Positions 27,488 through 36,783 of a DNA stretch of 64,000 nucleotides are shown in pieces. The notes under the pieces were generated by a model, which did not search any database, had not been told where the DNA came from, and saw nothing but the letters and a program-made list of their open reading frames with translations. A program made the position numbers and the translations under genes. Positions within the stretch are counted from its first letter, which is position 1, and each line of letters starts with the position of its first letter. The DNA comes from Pseudomonadales bacterium (GTDB taxonomy: Bacteria; Pseudomonadota; Gammaproteobacteria; Pseudomonadales; DC-out160). The stretch covers positions 1 through 64,000 of the forward strand of contig JAHRWA010000038.1 of assembly GCA_019090455.1 (NCBI GenBank), in the 5' to 3' direction.

Positions 27488-27628
27488 TTGACCTAATGAT
27501 TGAATGAAAATATAGGGATTTTGATCGCGACATTCAGTAGAATTAATCCCCCTTAAATGCCAGCGTTAATATTTAGGTCAGCAGAATCTTGATTTCATAG
27601 GCCGAATGCATAACTAATAAGGACTTTA
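27488..27628. other. Intergenic region before the mod genes
   Basis: No gene. At the start AATGATTGA occurs twice, 12 bases apart (27483-27503), overlapping the comF end. Together with the doubtful small frame at 27629-27823 this makes about 320 bases between comF and modB. No ModE palindrome could be defended. Confidence 0.4.
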
Positions 27629-27823
27629 ATGATCTATGTTATAAATAGTGCCACGACCAAAGCACTAAAAATTTCAGCACACAAGATCACCGTATTCCAG
27701 GCCGTCCTATTCAAGGACGCCGCATTTAAATTAATGACAATTTTCAATTCGACCAGAACACTCGAATCAAATAAAACCCTCAGGCCAATTAGAATAAAGG
27801 TTGCGGATCATGCTCTCTCCTGA
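27629..27823 (+). CDS. Possible small protein upstream of modB
   Basis: A 64-residue frame from ATG 27629 with a very good ribosome site (AAGGA, 5 bases before ATG). The product MIYVINSATTKALKISAHK... is basic with no recognised motif, no clear signal peptide and no membrane helix. It overlaps modB by 14 bases. It occupies the place where modA would normally sit but is far too short and shows no similarity I can see to ModA. It could be a translated leader coupling modB, or a remnant. Confidence 0.3.
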   Translation: MIYVINSATTKALKISAHKITVFQAVLFKDAAFKLMTIFNSTRTLESNKTLRPIRIKVADHALS

Positions 27824-28493
27824 AGACCTCTCCGCACTCGCCATCACATTAAAGCTTGCCGGATTTTCAACGGTGATTCTTTTACTGATCGGCACACCGA
27901 TTGCCTGGTGGCTGGCGAGAAACGAAACTCGCTACAAGGCCATTATCGAAGCCATTGTCGCCTTACCTTTGGTGCTACCGCCAACGGTACTCGGTTTCTA
28001 TTTACTGTTAGCTTTCGCGCCCAGCAGCCCTATCGGCACCGGCTGGTTTGCACTGACAGGTCAAAGTCTTGCTTTTAGCTTTTCAGGATTAGTGGTGGGC
28101 TCCGTTATTTACTCGTTTCCCTTTGTGGTTCAGCCCCTACAGAATGCGTTTGAGAAAATCCCACCGCAACTGCTTGAGAGTGCAGCCATGCTGGGTGCCT
28201 CGCCGCGAGATACTTTTTATAGTCTAGTGGTGCCTACCTGTTCTCGGGCCTTTATGACAGCCAGTATTTTGGCCTTCGCCCACACAGTAGGGGAGTTCGG
28301 GGTCGTATTGATGATTGGCGGCAATATACCTGGGGAGACACAAGTGGTCTCCATCGCCATTTATGAACACGTAGAAGCCATAGAATATACCCAAGCCCAC
28401 CAACTGGCGGGGCTATTATTAGTGAGTTCTTTCTTGGTGTTATTGTTTACCTATTGGATCAACTTTAAAGGTAAAAAGAAGTCATGGGTTTAA
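27810..28493 (+). CDS. modB: Molybdate ABC transporter permease
   Basis: Inner-membrane permease of the molybdate (possibly tungstate) importer. 227 residues from ATG 27810 (a TTG at 27801 would add three). About five or six transmembrane helices; PLVLPPTVLGFYLL and the cytoplasmic coupling loop ESAAMLGASPRDTFYSLVVP with HTVGEFGVVLMIGGNIPGETQVVS are ModB signatures. modC overlaps its end by ten bases. No modA gene precedes it. Confidence 0.93.
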   Translation: MLSPEDLSALAITLKLAGFSTVILLLIGTPIAWWLARNETRYKAIIEAIVALPLVLPPTVLGFYLLLAFAPSSPIGTGWFALTGQSLAFSFSGLVVGSVIYSFPFVVQPLQNAFEKIPPQLLESAAMLGASPRDTFYSLVVPTCSRAFMTASILAFAHTVGEFGVVLMIGGNIPGETQVVSIAIYEHVEAIEYTQAHQLAGLLLVSSFLVLLFTYWINFKGKKKSWV

Positions 28494-29581
28494 CCGTCTC
28501 CGTGGACGCCGCCCAAAGCGGCCAAACACACTCAACGCTACATCTAACAGCAAACCTGAATTTCGAAAGTGGCCGATGTACCGCCATACTGGGGCATTCG
28601 GGTGCAGGTAAAACCAGCTTGTTACGCTGTATCGCTGGACTGGATCACTACGAAGATGCTCACGTACAATATGACGATACCATCTACGAAGGGAATGAAA
28701 TTTTCATTCCGCCCTACCGTCGGCGTCTGGGCATTATTTTTCAACACGATAATTTATTTGAACATTTATCTGTCATTGATAATTTGCGTTATGCAAAAAA
28801 ACGTAGACTCGATCAAGACGGTAAACTCTCACTAGACTCCGTAGCGAAGACCTTTCAGATAAAACACCTATTGAATAAAATGCCAAACACCCTCTCTGGT
28901 GGTGAAAAACAAATGGTAGCCTTGGCCCGAGTTTCACTGACATCACCCCGAGCGCTATTATTGGACGAACCTTTTTCAAACATCGACATTCACAGCAAAG
29001 CCCTGATGATACAGTCCATCAAAACCCTGTGTCGCGACAACCAAATTCCGGTTATTTTCGTCACCCATTCCTTTGACGAAGTCGCCCAACTTGCAGACGA
29101 TGTGGTAGTGATTGAGAAAGGGGTAGTTGAGTCCAGCGGCACTCTATTTGACGTCACTTCGGATATTCACCACTCTCTGGCCAACAAATCCAACGCCGCC
29201 GTGGTCCTCAATGCGAGGATCGAACAGCATGATGAGGAATTTGGCCTCACCAAGGCCTACGTCAATAAACAAATGATTTACATCAAGCAGACATCTCAGC
29301 CCATTGGCCAGCAATGCCGGATTCGCATCGCAGCAAAAGACATTAGCATTTGCCTGAACAAGCCAGAAGACAGCAGTATTCTCAATATACTGCCCGTCAC
29401 TATTACAGAAATACGCTCCATTGCAGAAACTCATGTTCTACTCAAACTGGATTTAGATGGACAACACATACTGTCTCGCATCACACGAAAATCTTGCCAC
29501 AACTTGAACTTAGCACAAGGCCAAGCGGTCTATGCTCAAATGAAAAGCGTGGCACTTGCTACTGACTTGGATTACCAGTAG
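28484..29581 (+). CDS. modC: Molybdate ABC transporter ATP-binding protein
   Basis: ATPase of the molybdate importer, 365 residues. Walker A GHSGAGKTS at 37-45, signature LSGGEKQMVALARVSL, Walker B LLLDEPFSNID, H-loop VTHSFDE. The C-terminal 130 residues form the molybdate-binding TOBE region (ILPVTITEIRSIAETHVLLKLDLDGQ). ATG 28484 overlaps modB. Ends the short mod operon. Confidence 0.93.
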   Translation: MGLTVSVDAAQSGQTHSTLHLTANLNFESGRCTAILGHSGAGKTSLLRCIAGLDHYEDAHVQYDDTIYEGNEIFIPPYRRRLGIIFQHDNLFEHLSVIDNLRYAKKRRLDQDGKLSLDSVAKTFQIKHLLNKMPNTLSGGEKQMVALARVSLTSPRALLLDEPFSNIDIHSKALMIQSIKTLCRDNQIPVIFVTHSFDEVAQLADDVVVIEKGVVESSGTLFDVTSDIHHSLANKSNAAVVLNARIEQHDEEFGLTKAYVNKQMIYIKQTSQPIGQQCRIRIAAKDISICLNKPEDSSILNILPVTITEIRSIAETHVLLKLDLDGQHILSRITRKSCHNLNLAQGQAVYAQMKSVALATDLDYQ

Positions 29582-29667
29582 TCAGCACAAGACAATAGCA
29601 GTACAAAGCAATAATAGATGAAAGGTATACAACAAATGCGAGCAATAAGAGAAGCGAGCCACCGATC

Positions 29668-30864
29668 ATGAGTGATGACAATATTTCGAATAATGGTAAC
29701 CGTTCCAGTGATGGCAACCGCTCCAATAATGGCAATAAGTTCCCTGATGACGACTACTCCCCTGGCAATTGTTTTTCTGATGACGACAACACTGCATCCG
29801 CTCCTTCACAGGACGACCAAAATAGCGACCTTCAAGACAGCGACCTTCAAGACAATGCCCTCACACTCGGAAAGAATGGCCAACAAATCAATTACGATGC
29901 TCTAACGCCTGATACGGTTTTAGATGCCGTCGAATCCCTGGGACTAGTGGTGGACGCTCGAATTCTGGCATTGAATAGTTATGAAAATCGCGTCTATCAA
30001 GTGGGTATTGACGAGCAAGAGCCTGTGGTCGTGAAGTTTTACCGGCCTAACCGCTGGTCTGATGAGGCGATTTTGGAGGAGCATCAATACAGCGATTTAC
30101 TTGCCGAACATGAAATACCCGTCATCGCCCCCTCAAAGAATGAAGCGGGAGAAACCCTGCACACCTACAACGGATACCGCTTTGCGGTTTTTCCACGTAA
30201 AGGCGGTTATGCGCCAGAAGTGGGTGATCTTGATCAACTCAGTTGGATCGGTCGATTGATGGGGAGAATACATGCAGTGGGCTCCAGCGCTAAATTTACC
30301 GCTCGACCGACGATGGATGTGGACACCTATTGCCGTACGCCGTCGGAATTTCTCTTAGACAACCAATTTATTCCTGGTCAATATGTCGATGAGTACCGGG
30401 CAATTACAGCGGATATAGCAGACACCGCATTTGACATTATTGGCAGCATCAATAGCCTCAAATGGATACGCTGTCACGGCGACTGCCATGTGAGTAACAT
30501 CTTATGGCAAAGAGACCATGGCCCGCATTTTGTTGACTTTGATGACTGCCAAACTGCACCAGCGATCCAAGATTTGTGGATGTTATTGGCAGGTGATAGG
30601 CAGGAGAAGACGCTGCAGCTTTCTGAAATTTTGGATCAATATACCGAGTATTTTGATTTCAATGGTGCAGAAATAAAATTAATTGAGCCCCTACGAGCAC
30701 TGCGTATGGTGCATTATGCGGGATGGTTAGCAAAGCGCTGGACTGACCCTGCCTTCCCTATGTACTTCACTTGGTTCAACACCAGCCAATATTGGATGCA
30801 GCACATAGGGGAGATAAGAGAGCAGTTAGTCCAGATGACCAAAGAGCCTCTGAAGTGGTATTAA
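29668..30864 (+). CDS. srkA: Stress response kinase A (YihE/RdoA family)
   Basis: Ser/Thr kinase of the aminoglycoside-phosphotransferase fold that in E. coli protects against stress-induced death. 398 residues versus about 328 in E. coli. The kinase begins near residue 75 (YDALTPDTVLDAVESLGL); VVVKFYRPNRW carries the ATP-site lysine; catalytic HGDCHVSN has H269 and D271; HFVDFDD binds metal. The first 65 residues are low-complexity, rich in Asn, Asp, Ser and Gly, with repeated GNRSSD/GNRSNN and an exact duplication SDLQD-SDLQD. ATG 29668; a start near residue 70 would be the conventional one, but no good in-frame start is there. Convergent with the transglutaminase-like gene. Confidence 0.92.
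   Translation: MSDDNISNNGNRSSDGNRSNNGNKFPDDDYSPGNCFSDDDNTASAPSQDDQNSDLQDSDLQDNALTLGKNGQQINYDALTPDTVLDAVESLGLVVDARILALNSYENRVYQVGIDEQEPVVVKFYRPNRWSDEAILEEHQYSDLLAEHEIPVIAPSKNEAGETLHTYNGYRFAVFPRKGGYAPEVGDLDQLSWIGRLMGRIHAVGSSAKFTARPTMDVDTYCRTPSEFLLDNQFIPGQYVDEYRAITADIADTAFDIIGSINSLKWIRCHGDCHVSNILWQRDHGPHFVDFDDCQTAPAIQDLWMLLAGDRQEKTLQLSEILDQYTEYFDFNGAEIKLIEPLRALRMVHYAGWLAKRWTDPAFPMYFTWFNTSQYWMQHIGEIREQLVQMTKEPLKWY
29824..29853. repeat. Exact 15-bp tandem duplication in srkA
   Basis: AGCGACCTTCAAGAC occurs twice head-to-tail (29824-29838, 29839-29853), encoding SDLQD twice in the low-complexity N-terminus. Confidence 0.9.
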
Positions 30865-30868
30865 GTGC

Positions 30869-30884
30869 CAAGATGATAATCTTG
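30869..30884. terminator. Short hairpin between convergent genes
   Basis: CAAGAT (30869-30874) and ATCTTG (30879-30884) pair around GATA between srkA and the convergent transglutaminase-like gene. Only six base pairs and no clear T run, so weak support. Confidence 0.3.
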
Positions 30885-30897
30885 CATTAGCGATTAT

Positions 30898-31581
30898 TTA
30901 TTTACCCACATTAGTCACTTCACTTTCAAAACTACTGTCATTTTTACTGGCTTGGAAATTATCGGAAAAACTAGTGCCATAAACACCGGCATGAGCATTG
31001 AAAATGACGTCGTAAGGCACATCATCAAAAGCACCATGATCCTTGATATATTCCATGTGTTTGGAGCCATCTTGGCTAAAAGAATGAAATATAGAATCGC
31101 TTTCACCATCAAATTCTAAAGGCAAAGTCCCCGCTTTTTCGCAAAGCTCTTTATTAAACGCAGGCGTTGCCTTAAACCATCGGCCATCTAGATACACTTC
31201 GGTATAACCATGATAATAAAAAATATCGGTCCCCATTAATTTCAACAATCGCTCCGAGGTGAGATGGTTTTTCACATCAGCAAAACCTAAGCGTGAAGGT
31301 ATCTTAATGGCGCGCAATACTGCCGCGTATAGCACAGCCTTAGAAATACAAAAACCACTACCGGAAGCTAAAGCATAAGTCGCAACGTAGCAGTCCTTGT
31401 CCATGCTAAAGGCATAGGGATCATAACGAATCTGATCACGAACAAAATAATAAAGTGAAATGGCGTTTTCTTTATCAGTACGCTCTGGCGAGCTGTGTTC
31501 AATAGCGGCCTTCTGTATTTCAGCATCGGAAAAATTGATATACGGCGTTTCTGCAAGATATTGCTTCATAGGAATACTCAT
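30898..31581 (-). CDS. Transglutaminase-like domain protein
   Basis: 227 residues. The papain-like transglutaminase core is visible: ENAISLYYFVRDQIRYDP, the catalytic-type cysteine C78 in GSGFCISKAVLYAAVLRAIKIPSRLGFADV, and H124 in YYHGYTEVYLDGRWFKATPAFN. The aspartate that usually follows (W..vD) is replaced by Ala-Thr, which also occurs in some bacterial members. No signal peptide, so cytoplasmic. ATG 31581, weak ribosome site. It lies 132 bases downstream of two hotdog genes on the same strand and may share their transcript. Substrate unknown; peptidase is more likely than cross-linking. Confidence 0.8.
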   Translation of the reverse strand: MSIPMKQYLAETPYINFSDAEIQKAAIEHSSPERTDKENAISLYYFVRDQIRYDPYAFSMDKDCYVATYALASGSGFCISKAVLYAAVLRAIKIPSRLGFADVKNHLTSERLLKLMGTDIFYYHGYTEVYLDGRWFKATPAFNKELCEKAGTLPLEFDGESDSIFHSFSQDGSKHMEYIKDHGAFDDVPYDVIFNAHAGVYGTSFSDNFQASKNDSSFESEVTNVGK

Positions 31582-31713
31582 ATTAAACCGATCGAAAAAC
31601 GGTTATTGCAGTTGTTTAAAGAAGACCGAATTAATATGACCTTATTGTGTAAAAGTTAATATTTCCAAAAATGATCTTCTAGAGCAAACCCCTTAAGTAA
31701 AAAGAAAACCCTA

Positions 31714-32151
31714 TTATTTTGAATACGGAATTTCTAACGTTAAGGAGGCTGGAATACACACATCATTCTTAACCATTACGCTAATGGATATATCCACCAA
31801 ATAGCGATCATCCTCTTGATAACATTTTTCAACAACACCTTCCGTATGAAGGGTATCCCCAGCATAAACTGAGCTACGCATTTGCATTTTTCGACGACGA
31901 ATAAAAGTATGCGGACCCGCCCAATCAGTGGCAACTCGATTGATAAATCCCTCGATCGCCATGCTATTCAAATAGATTTCTTTTTGGCCCTGATGTCGCG
32001 CATAGGCTGGATTGTGATGACCAGGAAAATAATCTTGCGTCGCTGCAGCATCGAGAATCACTCGCTCATAAGGAACCGGTAGGACAACAGGTGTCACCGC
32101 ATCGCCTTCTTTTATTTCATTCCAATATTTTAGAGAAATGTCAGATCTCAT
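31714..32151 (-). CDS. MaoC-like hotdog protein, subunit 2
   Basis: 145 residues. The sequence WNEIKEGDAVTPVVLPVPYERVILDAAATQDYFPGHHNPAYARHQG fits the hotdog fold of MaoC-type (R)-enoyl-CoA hydratases, with Asp and His in the DAAATQDYFPGHH segment as candidate catalytic residues, and a late YAGDTLHTEGVV strand. It overlaps the upstream hotdog gene by four bases, so the two are coupled and probably form a heteromer, as with ChsH1/ChsH2-type hydratases of steroid degradation. CoA substrate unknown. Confidence 0.75.
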   Translation of the reverse strand: MRSDISLKYWNEIKEGDAVTPVVLPVPYERVILDAAATQDYFPGHHNPAYARHQGQKEIYLNSMAIEGFINRVATDWAGPHTFIRRRKMQMRSSVYAGDTLHTEGVVEKCYQEDDRYLVDISISVMVKNDVCIPASLTLEIPYSK

Positions 32152-32687
32152 GAGTTAGCCTCCAAGGTATCGTAACGAAATAAATTATTGTTAAGCACCG
32201 CAACCAATTCATCTTTCTGATTAAAGAATTCCGCTCTTGTTGTCAGGAAATGCCCCGTACCAAGACGAGTGGTTTTCTTTTCTGATATCGCTAACAACGT
32301 ATCCTCAACACTGACACGGTCGCCAAGATACAGATGCTTATAAAATTCCGAATCGGTGGAAACATTAATCAACGTACTGCCGGGCAAAGGTATAGTCGTC
32401 GCAATAAAATAATGAATCTGCTCTTTAGTGGGATGCCACTGCATCGGCATAGGCCAGGTTAGTAGCATGCCTGGAGGTGCTATAATTCCGCCCCACTGCT
32501 TTTTGGCATATTCCTCATCCCAATGACTCTCATTGCCGTCCTCTAACATAGAGCAGTAGACTTTGATCATTTCCCAGTTGACAGTAAACTCTGCCACAAT
32601 TCGCGTACTTTTTTCCCCAATCAATGTCAGCGCATCTTCATAGCTTCCAAAATTAAGAGGAAACACTTCATCAAAAGCATCTTCCAT
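32148..32687 (-). CDS. MaoC-like hotdog protein, subunit 1 (FAS1-type dehydratase N domain)
   Basis: 179 residues. GSYEDALTLIGEKSTRIVAEFTVNWEMIKVYCSMLEDGNESHWDEEYA and GGIIAPPGMLLTWPMPMQW match the N-terminal dehydratase-like hotdog of MaoC/FAS1 families; YKHLYLGDRVSVEDTLLAISEKKTTRLGTGHFLTTRAEF is the strand pair that lines the substrate tunnel. It is followed with a four-base overlap by the second hotdog gene. Together they look like a two-subunit enoyl-CoA hydratase. No other steroid or lipid genes are adjacent. Confidence 0.75.
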   Translation of the reverse strand: MEDAFDEVFPLNFGSYEDALTLIGEKSTRIVAEFTVNWEMIKVYCSMLEDGNESHWDEEYAKKQWGGIIAPPGMLLTWPMPMQWHPTKEQIHYFIATTIPLPGSTLINVSTDSEFYKHLYLGDRVSVEDTLLAISEKKTTRLGTGHFLTTRAEFFNQKDELVAVLNNNLFRYDTLEANS

Positions 32688-32763
32688 CTAACTTTCCTCG
32701 CATTACTTAATTATCACTATTTATTATTTAGGTACTTAATATCTAACACTTAGAATATTCAGG

Positions 32764-33279
32764 TTAGACATTATCAGGAGCTGTTTTAACTTTGACTTTA
32801 TTATTAGCATCCCGACTACGACGAATTAAATCATCGCCAGCAAAAGAGTGTTCCGATTTTGCCAGACGATCATACAACACTACGTTTACCGTTGCAGCCA
32901 AATTCAAACAACCCACTGTTGGGATATAAACCACGGCATCAGCCCTATCGATTATCGACTGATGAATCGTGTCATCTTCAGGGCCGAAGATATAAAAAGC
33001 ATTTCCAGGATGCGGGTATTCCACCAAAGGTAGTGCGCCCTCCACCAACTCCACACAAATTATCTTCGCATCTTTCTCCACATTTTCCAGCAGATCATCT
33101 ACTCCGACAAGGGGAATGGTCTCCCTCACATTGTGTGTATCTGTCTGGAATTTTGCGGCTCGATCGTATCGTTCACCGGTATAAAAAACAGAATTTACAC
33201 GAAAGCAACCGGCTGCACGCATGACTGCACCGACATTCGTCGGGCTCTTAGGGTTGATTAATCCAATGCTGACTGACAA
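32764..33279 (-). CDS. SPOUT-family RNA methyltransferase (TrmH-like)
   Basis: 171 residues. SIGLINPKSPTNVGAVMRAAGCF is the motif 1 region, FYIFGPEDDTIHQSIIDRADAVVYIPTVGCLNLAATVNVVLYDR contains the trefoil-knot motifs 2 and 3 that bind SAM. Target (tRNA or rRNA 2'-O position) cannot be told from sequence. The C-terminal tail is basic. Upstream of the hotdog pair on the same strand with a 76-base gap; divergent from arfB. Confidence 0.88.
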   Translation of the reverse strand: MSVSIGLINPKSPTNVGAVMRAAGCFRVNSVFYTGERYDRAAKFQTDTHNVRETIPLVGVDDLLENVEKDAKIICVELVEGALPLVEYPHPGNAFYIFGPEDDTIHQSIIDRADAVVYIPTVGCLNLAATVNVVLYDRLAKSEHSFAGDDLIRRSRDANNKVKVKTAPDNV

Positions 33280-33396
33280 TTTTTCACCTTTTCCGAATCG
33301 ATGCCAAACGCCCTAGACTTTCCAGGCTTTTCATTTTTCTCAATCTAAAACGGGGCAATTGGGTATACTAAGACTAACACTATAGAGAGAATTATC

Positions 33397-33813
33397 ATGC
33401 TAATCATAACGTCGCATGTTTCCATCCCCTATGACGAAATAGACCTCACGGCCATCAGAGCCCAGGGGGCTGGGGGGCAGAACGTAAATAAATTATCATC
33501 GGCTATTCATCTACGCTTTGATATCAAGGCCTCCTCACTCTCCGACTATTATAAGGAGCGACTGCTAGCGTTGCGAGATCGACGGCTCAACAAAGAAGGC
33601 ATCATCGTCATCAAAGCGCAACAATTTAGAACACAGGAAAAAAATCGCGAAGATGCGCTCAAACGCCTGGGGCAACTCATAAGAAGCGCCACTGTTCAGC
33701 AGAAAACAAGGCGCCCTACCAAGCCATCAAAGGGCTCTCAGTCTCGGCGTATGGACAAAAAAACACGTCACGGGAAGAACAAAGCCCTCCGTGGCCGCGT
33801 CAATGATGAGTGA
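33397..33813 (+). CDS. arfB: Alternative ribosome-rescue factor B (YaeJ)
   Basis: Codon-independent peptidyl-tRNA hydrolase on stalled ribosomes. 138 residues. The catalytic GGQ is at 26-28 in AQGAGGQNVNKLSSAIHLRFD. The C-terminal 45 residues are very basic (TRRPTKPSKGSQSRRMDKKTRHGK), the tail that enters the empty mRNA channel. ATG 33397. Convergent with ybiT. Confidence 0.95.
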   Translation: MLIITSHVSIPYDEIDLTAIRAQGAGGQNVNKLSSAIHLRFDIKASSLSDYYKERLLALRDRRLNKEGIIVIKAQQFRTQEKNREDALKRLGQLIRSATVQQKTRRPTKPSKGSQSRRMDKKTRHGKNKALRGRVNDE

Positions 33814-33839
33814 TCGGACGTCCTAAATTCGGGCCTAAT

Positions 33840-35453
33840 TTATTTGGAGTTTGATTGTTTCCCTGCAACTTCCTGACTCACTAAATACTCTTCATATGTA
33901 CCCTGAAAATACACGAGTTCATTTCCTTTAATTTCTATCACGCGAGTTGCTAGCGACGAGACAAACTCGCGATCATGACTGACAAATAGCAGTGTGCCTT
34001 CATAATGCTCCAACGCGAGATTGAGTGCTTCTATGGCTTCCATATCCAAATGGTTAGTCGGCTCGTCCATTATTAAGACATTGGGATTTTGCATCATCAA
34101 TTTGCCAAACAACAATCGGTTTTTCTCTCCACCCGAACAGACCTGTACCTTCTTTTCAAAGTCATCCGCAGAAAACAACAATCGTCCTAATGTGGCTCGT
34201 ACTATCTGGTCATCGTGATTGGGTTTACGCCACAGGCTCATCCAATCAAATAAGGTCATATTATTTTCGAATTCCGCTTGGCTATCTTGAGGGCAGTATC
34301 CCAGCGCGGCATTTTCTGCCCATTGTATTTTTCCACTGCTAGCCGAAATATCGTTCATCAGACAACGTAATAGCGTGGTCTTACCCGCGCCATTTTCACC
34401 GATAATTGCCAAACGAGCACCGGCTTCAAGAATCATGTTGCTGTTAGCGAAAAGAACCTCTTCATCAAACTGATGCCCCACATCCTCTAATATCAATGCC
34501 TGTCGATGCAGCTTTTTATCCTGACTAAATCGAATATAAGGGCTCATTCGGCTGGAGGGTTTAATATCATCCAGTTTAATTTTCTCAATACGTTTTGCCC
34601 GTGAAGTCGCTTGCTTTGCTTTTGATGCATTCGCTGAAAAGCGGCTAACAAACTGTTGAAGTTCTGCAATTTGCGCTTTTTTCTTGGCGTTGTCTGACTG
34701 CATTTGCTCTCTGGCTTGAGTAGAAGCCATCATGAAATCATCGTAATTGCCCGGATACAATCGCAACTCACCGTAATCGATATCCGCCATATGCGTACAG
34801 ACCGCATTGAGAAAATGCCGATCGTGAGAAATGATAACCATGGTGCTTCTACGCTCATTAAGCACCGCCTCCAGCCAACGAATGGTATTGATATCCAAGT
34901 TGTTGGTAGGCTCATCCAGTAACAAAATATCGGGATCGGAGAATAATGCCTGTGCCAATAACACTCTTAATTTCCAGCCTGGGGCTACCTCACTCATGGG
35001 GCCGTAATGCAATTCTTGCGCAATACCGGCGCCCATCAGAATTTCTTCAGCACGACTCTCTGCGGTATACCCATCCAATTCGGCAAATTGCGTTTCCAAT
35101 TCAGCCACCTTCATGCCCTCTTCTTCCGACATTTCCGGTAGTGAATAAATTCGATCCCTCTCCTTTTTTATTTCCCATAATTCGCTGTGACCCATGATCA
35201 CGGTATCAACCACGGTATATTGCTCAAAAGCGAATTGATCTTGCTGCAAAATCCCCACTCTTTCATTGGGACTGATGGACACATTACCTGCGGTGGCAAC
35301 AAGGCTCCCCTCGAGTATTTTCATGAACGTGGATTTACCGCATCCATTCGCTCCAATGAGACCATAGCGATTTCCATCGCTAAACTTCACAGAAATGTTT
35401 TCAAACAAGGGCTTAGCGCCAAACTGCATGGTGATATTAGCGGTAGAGATCAA
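33840..35453 (-). CDS. ybiT: ABC-F ATPase, YbiT type
   Basis: Ribosome-associated ABC-F translation factor with two ATPase domains, 537 residues. First Walker [10 protein letters not shown] at 34-42, first signature [18 protein letters not shown] with DEPTNNLD; second Walker [10 protein letters not shown] and signature [16 protein letters not shown] with MDEPTNHLD. The P-tRNA interaction linker lies between (about 240-310). It closely follows E. coli YbiT as I recall it. Start TTG 35453 matches the family N-terminus but has no visible ribosome site. Confidence 0.93.
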   Translation of the reverse strand: MISTANITMQFGAKPLFENISVKFSDGNRYGLIGANGCGKSTFMKILEGSLVATAGNVSISPNERVGILQQDQFAFEQYTVVDTVIMGHSELWEIKKERDRIYSLPEMSEEEGMKVAELETQFAELDGYTAESRAEEILMGAGIAQELHYGPMSEVAPGWKLRVLLAQALFSDPDILLLDEPTNNLDINTIRWLEAVLNERRSTMVIISHDRHFLNAVCTHMADIDYGELRLYPGNYDDFMMASTQAREQMQSDNAKKKAQIAELQQFVSRFSANASKAKQATSRAKRIEKIKLDDIKPSSRMSPYIRFSQDKKLHRQALILEDVGHQFDEEVLFANSNMILEAGARLAIIGENGAGKTTLLRCLMNDISASSGKIQWAENAALGYCPQDSQAEFENNMTLFDWMSLWRKPNHDDQIVRATLGRLLFSADDFEKKVQVCSGGEKNRLLFGKLMMQNPNVLIMDEPTNHLDMEAIEALNLALEHYEGTLLFVSHDREFVSSLATRVIEIKGNELVYFQGTYEEYLVSQEVAGKQSNSK

Positions 35454-35606
35454 CGGAGAATTTCCTGGAAAATAGATTATTGGGGGTTCAGAGTGGGGGC
35501 ATACTATAGAGACTTGTCATTGCGGCGTCGAGCCTTACCGCCACAATAATTGTATGTTTTTTGTTCTTTACAGAGGTAGTCTTCGGGCTTTAATACAGCT
35601 CAAGCA

Positions 35607-36551
35607 TTAAGCTCTTCGTGAATTCTTAGCTCGCTTTCCACCCTGACTATCGACTCCAGATGCGGGCATATCCTCTCTAAATTCAGCCCCTCTCGAATCG
35701 GCATCTTTTTCAACCTGTAGCCGCCTTTGACGCTCTTCCTCCTCGGCCAACGCCGCTTTGATTTCCAGAAGCACGCTATCCACATCAGCAGACTCTAAGG
35801 TTTCTTCGAATAAGCCTGTTAATTCGACTTCTTCATTGAGTTCGCCATCTTCAAAAAGAGCCCACATTTCCTTGGCATAATTGGTCGCTAATAACTCTGG
35901 AGCATATTGCCCGTAATAATCTCTCATATTGTTAACATCCCGCTCCAACATCCACTGAGCATGGTTATTAGCTGCGGCATCTACCGCCTGAGGTAAATCG
36001 ATAATCACCGGCCCGTACTCATCCACCAAAACGTTAAATTCCGACAAATCACCATGCACTATGCCAGTGCAAAGCATCAACTTCACATAATGCATCACTA
36101 TCGCATGGTCTTCTAAAGCTTGCTCCTCGGACATCGCAACATCGTTTAATCGCGGCGCAACATCTCCCTCGCCGTCACTGACTAGCTCCATTAACAAAAC
36201 ACCGTTGAAACAACCATAGGGCTTAGGTACACGCACACCGACATTCGCTAAACTATAAAGCACATCCACTTCGGTATTCTGCCAAATTTCTTCTTGCTGA
36301 TTACGACCGAACTTAGACCCCTTCGACATCGCTCTTGCTCGACGACTATTGCGTACCTTGCGACCTTCCCGGTATTGCACTGCTTGCTTAAAATTGCGTT
36401 TATCGGCTTCTTTATAAATTTTGGCACAGCGGATCTCTGAACCACATCGCACCACAAAGACATCCGCTTCTTTTCCACTCATCAGTGGGCGGATGACCTC
36501 ATCAACTAAGCCATCATCTACTAGGGGTTGAATTCGTTTTGGAATTTTCAT
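35607..36551 (-). CDS. RIO-type serine/threonine kinase
   Basis: 314 residues from ATG 36551 (AAGAGC upstream; GTG 36569 in frame is less likely). The RIO fold is clear: SGKEADVFVVRCGSEIRCAKIYKEADKR in the nucleotide-binding lobe, GIVHGDLSEFNVLVDEYGPVIIDLPQAVD as catalytic loop and metal-binding segment. RIO1-like bacterial kinase; the target is unknown. The last 70 residues are a charged Glu/Arg-rich tail. Divergent from the TPR-GT gene. Confidence 0.9.
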   Translation of the reverse strand: MKIPKRIQPLVDDGLVDEVIRPLMSGKEADVFVVRCGSEIRCAKIYKEADKRNFKQAVQYREGRKVRNSRRARAMSKGSKFGRNQQEEIWQNTEVDVLYSLANVGVRVPKPYGCFNGVLLMELVSDGEGDVAPRLNDVAMSEEQALEDHAIVMHYVKLMLCTGIVHGDLSEFNVLVDEYGPVIIDLPQAVDAAANNHAQWMLERDVNNMRDYYGQYAPELLATNYAKEMWALFEDGELNEEVELTGLFEETLESADVDSVLLEIKAALAEEEERQRRLQVEKDADSRGAEFREDMPASGVDSQGGKRAKNSRRA

Positions 36552-36723
36552 AGCGCTCTTATACCGCACTTGAGCTCGGGATGGAATAGGGCGTTAAGTA
36601 TACAGAGTAGTTCAACATTCTATTTTGTTCAAAGAACAGACACTTAAGAGCTAAATTAAAGGATTTCAAGCGTCTTGCTCTACCTAAATCACCCTGTCCC
36701 TCGAAAAAAATTACGATCTTTAA

Positions 36724-36737
36724 GGTGCATCTGCACC
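36724..36737. repeat. Short palindrome in the divergent region
   Basis: GGTGCA (36724-36729) and TGCACC (36732-36737) flank TC, an operator-like dyad between the divergent RIO kinase and TPR-GT genes. May be chance. Confidence 0.35.
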
Positions 36738-36783
36738 ATTTTGCTATCTTTAGAAGGTCGAATTTTTTCTGGAGAAAACGTTC

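Noticed and set aside
27600-27660. Possible ModE operator near CTATGTTATAAATAG
   Set aside because: The match to the CGNTATATA-N6-TATAACG type palindrome is too poor to report.
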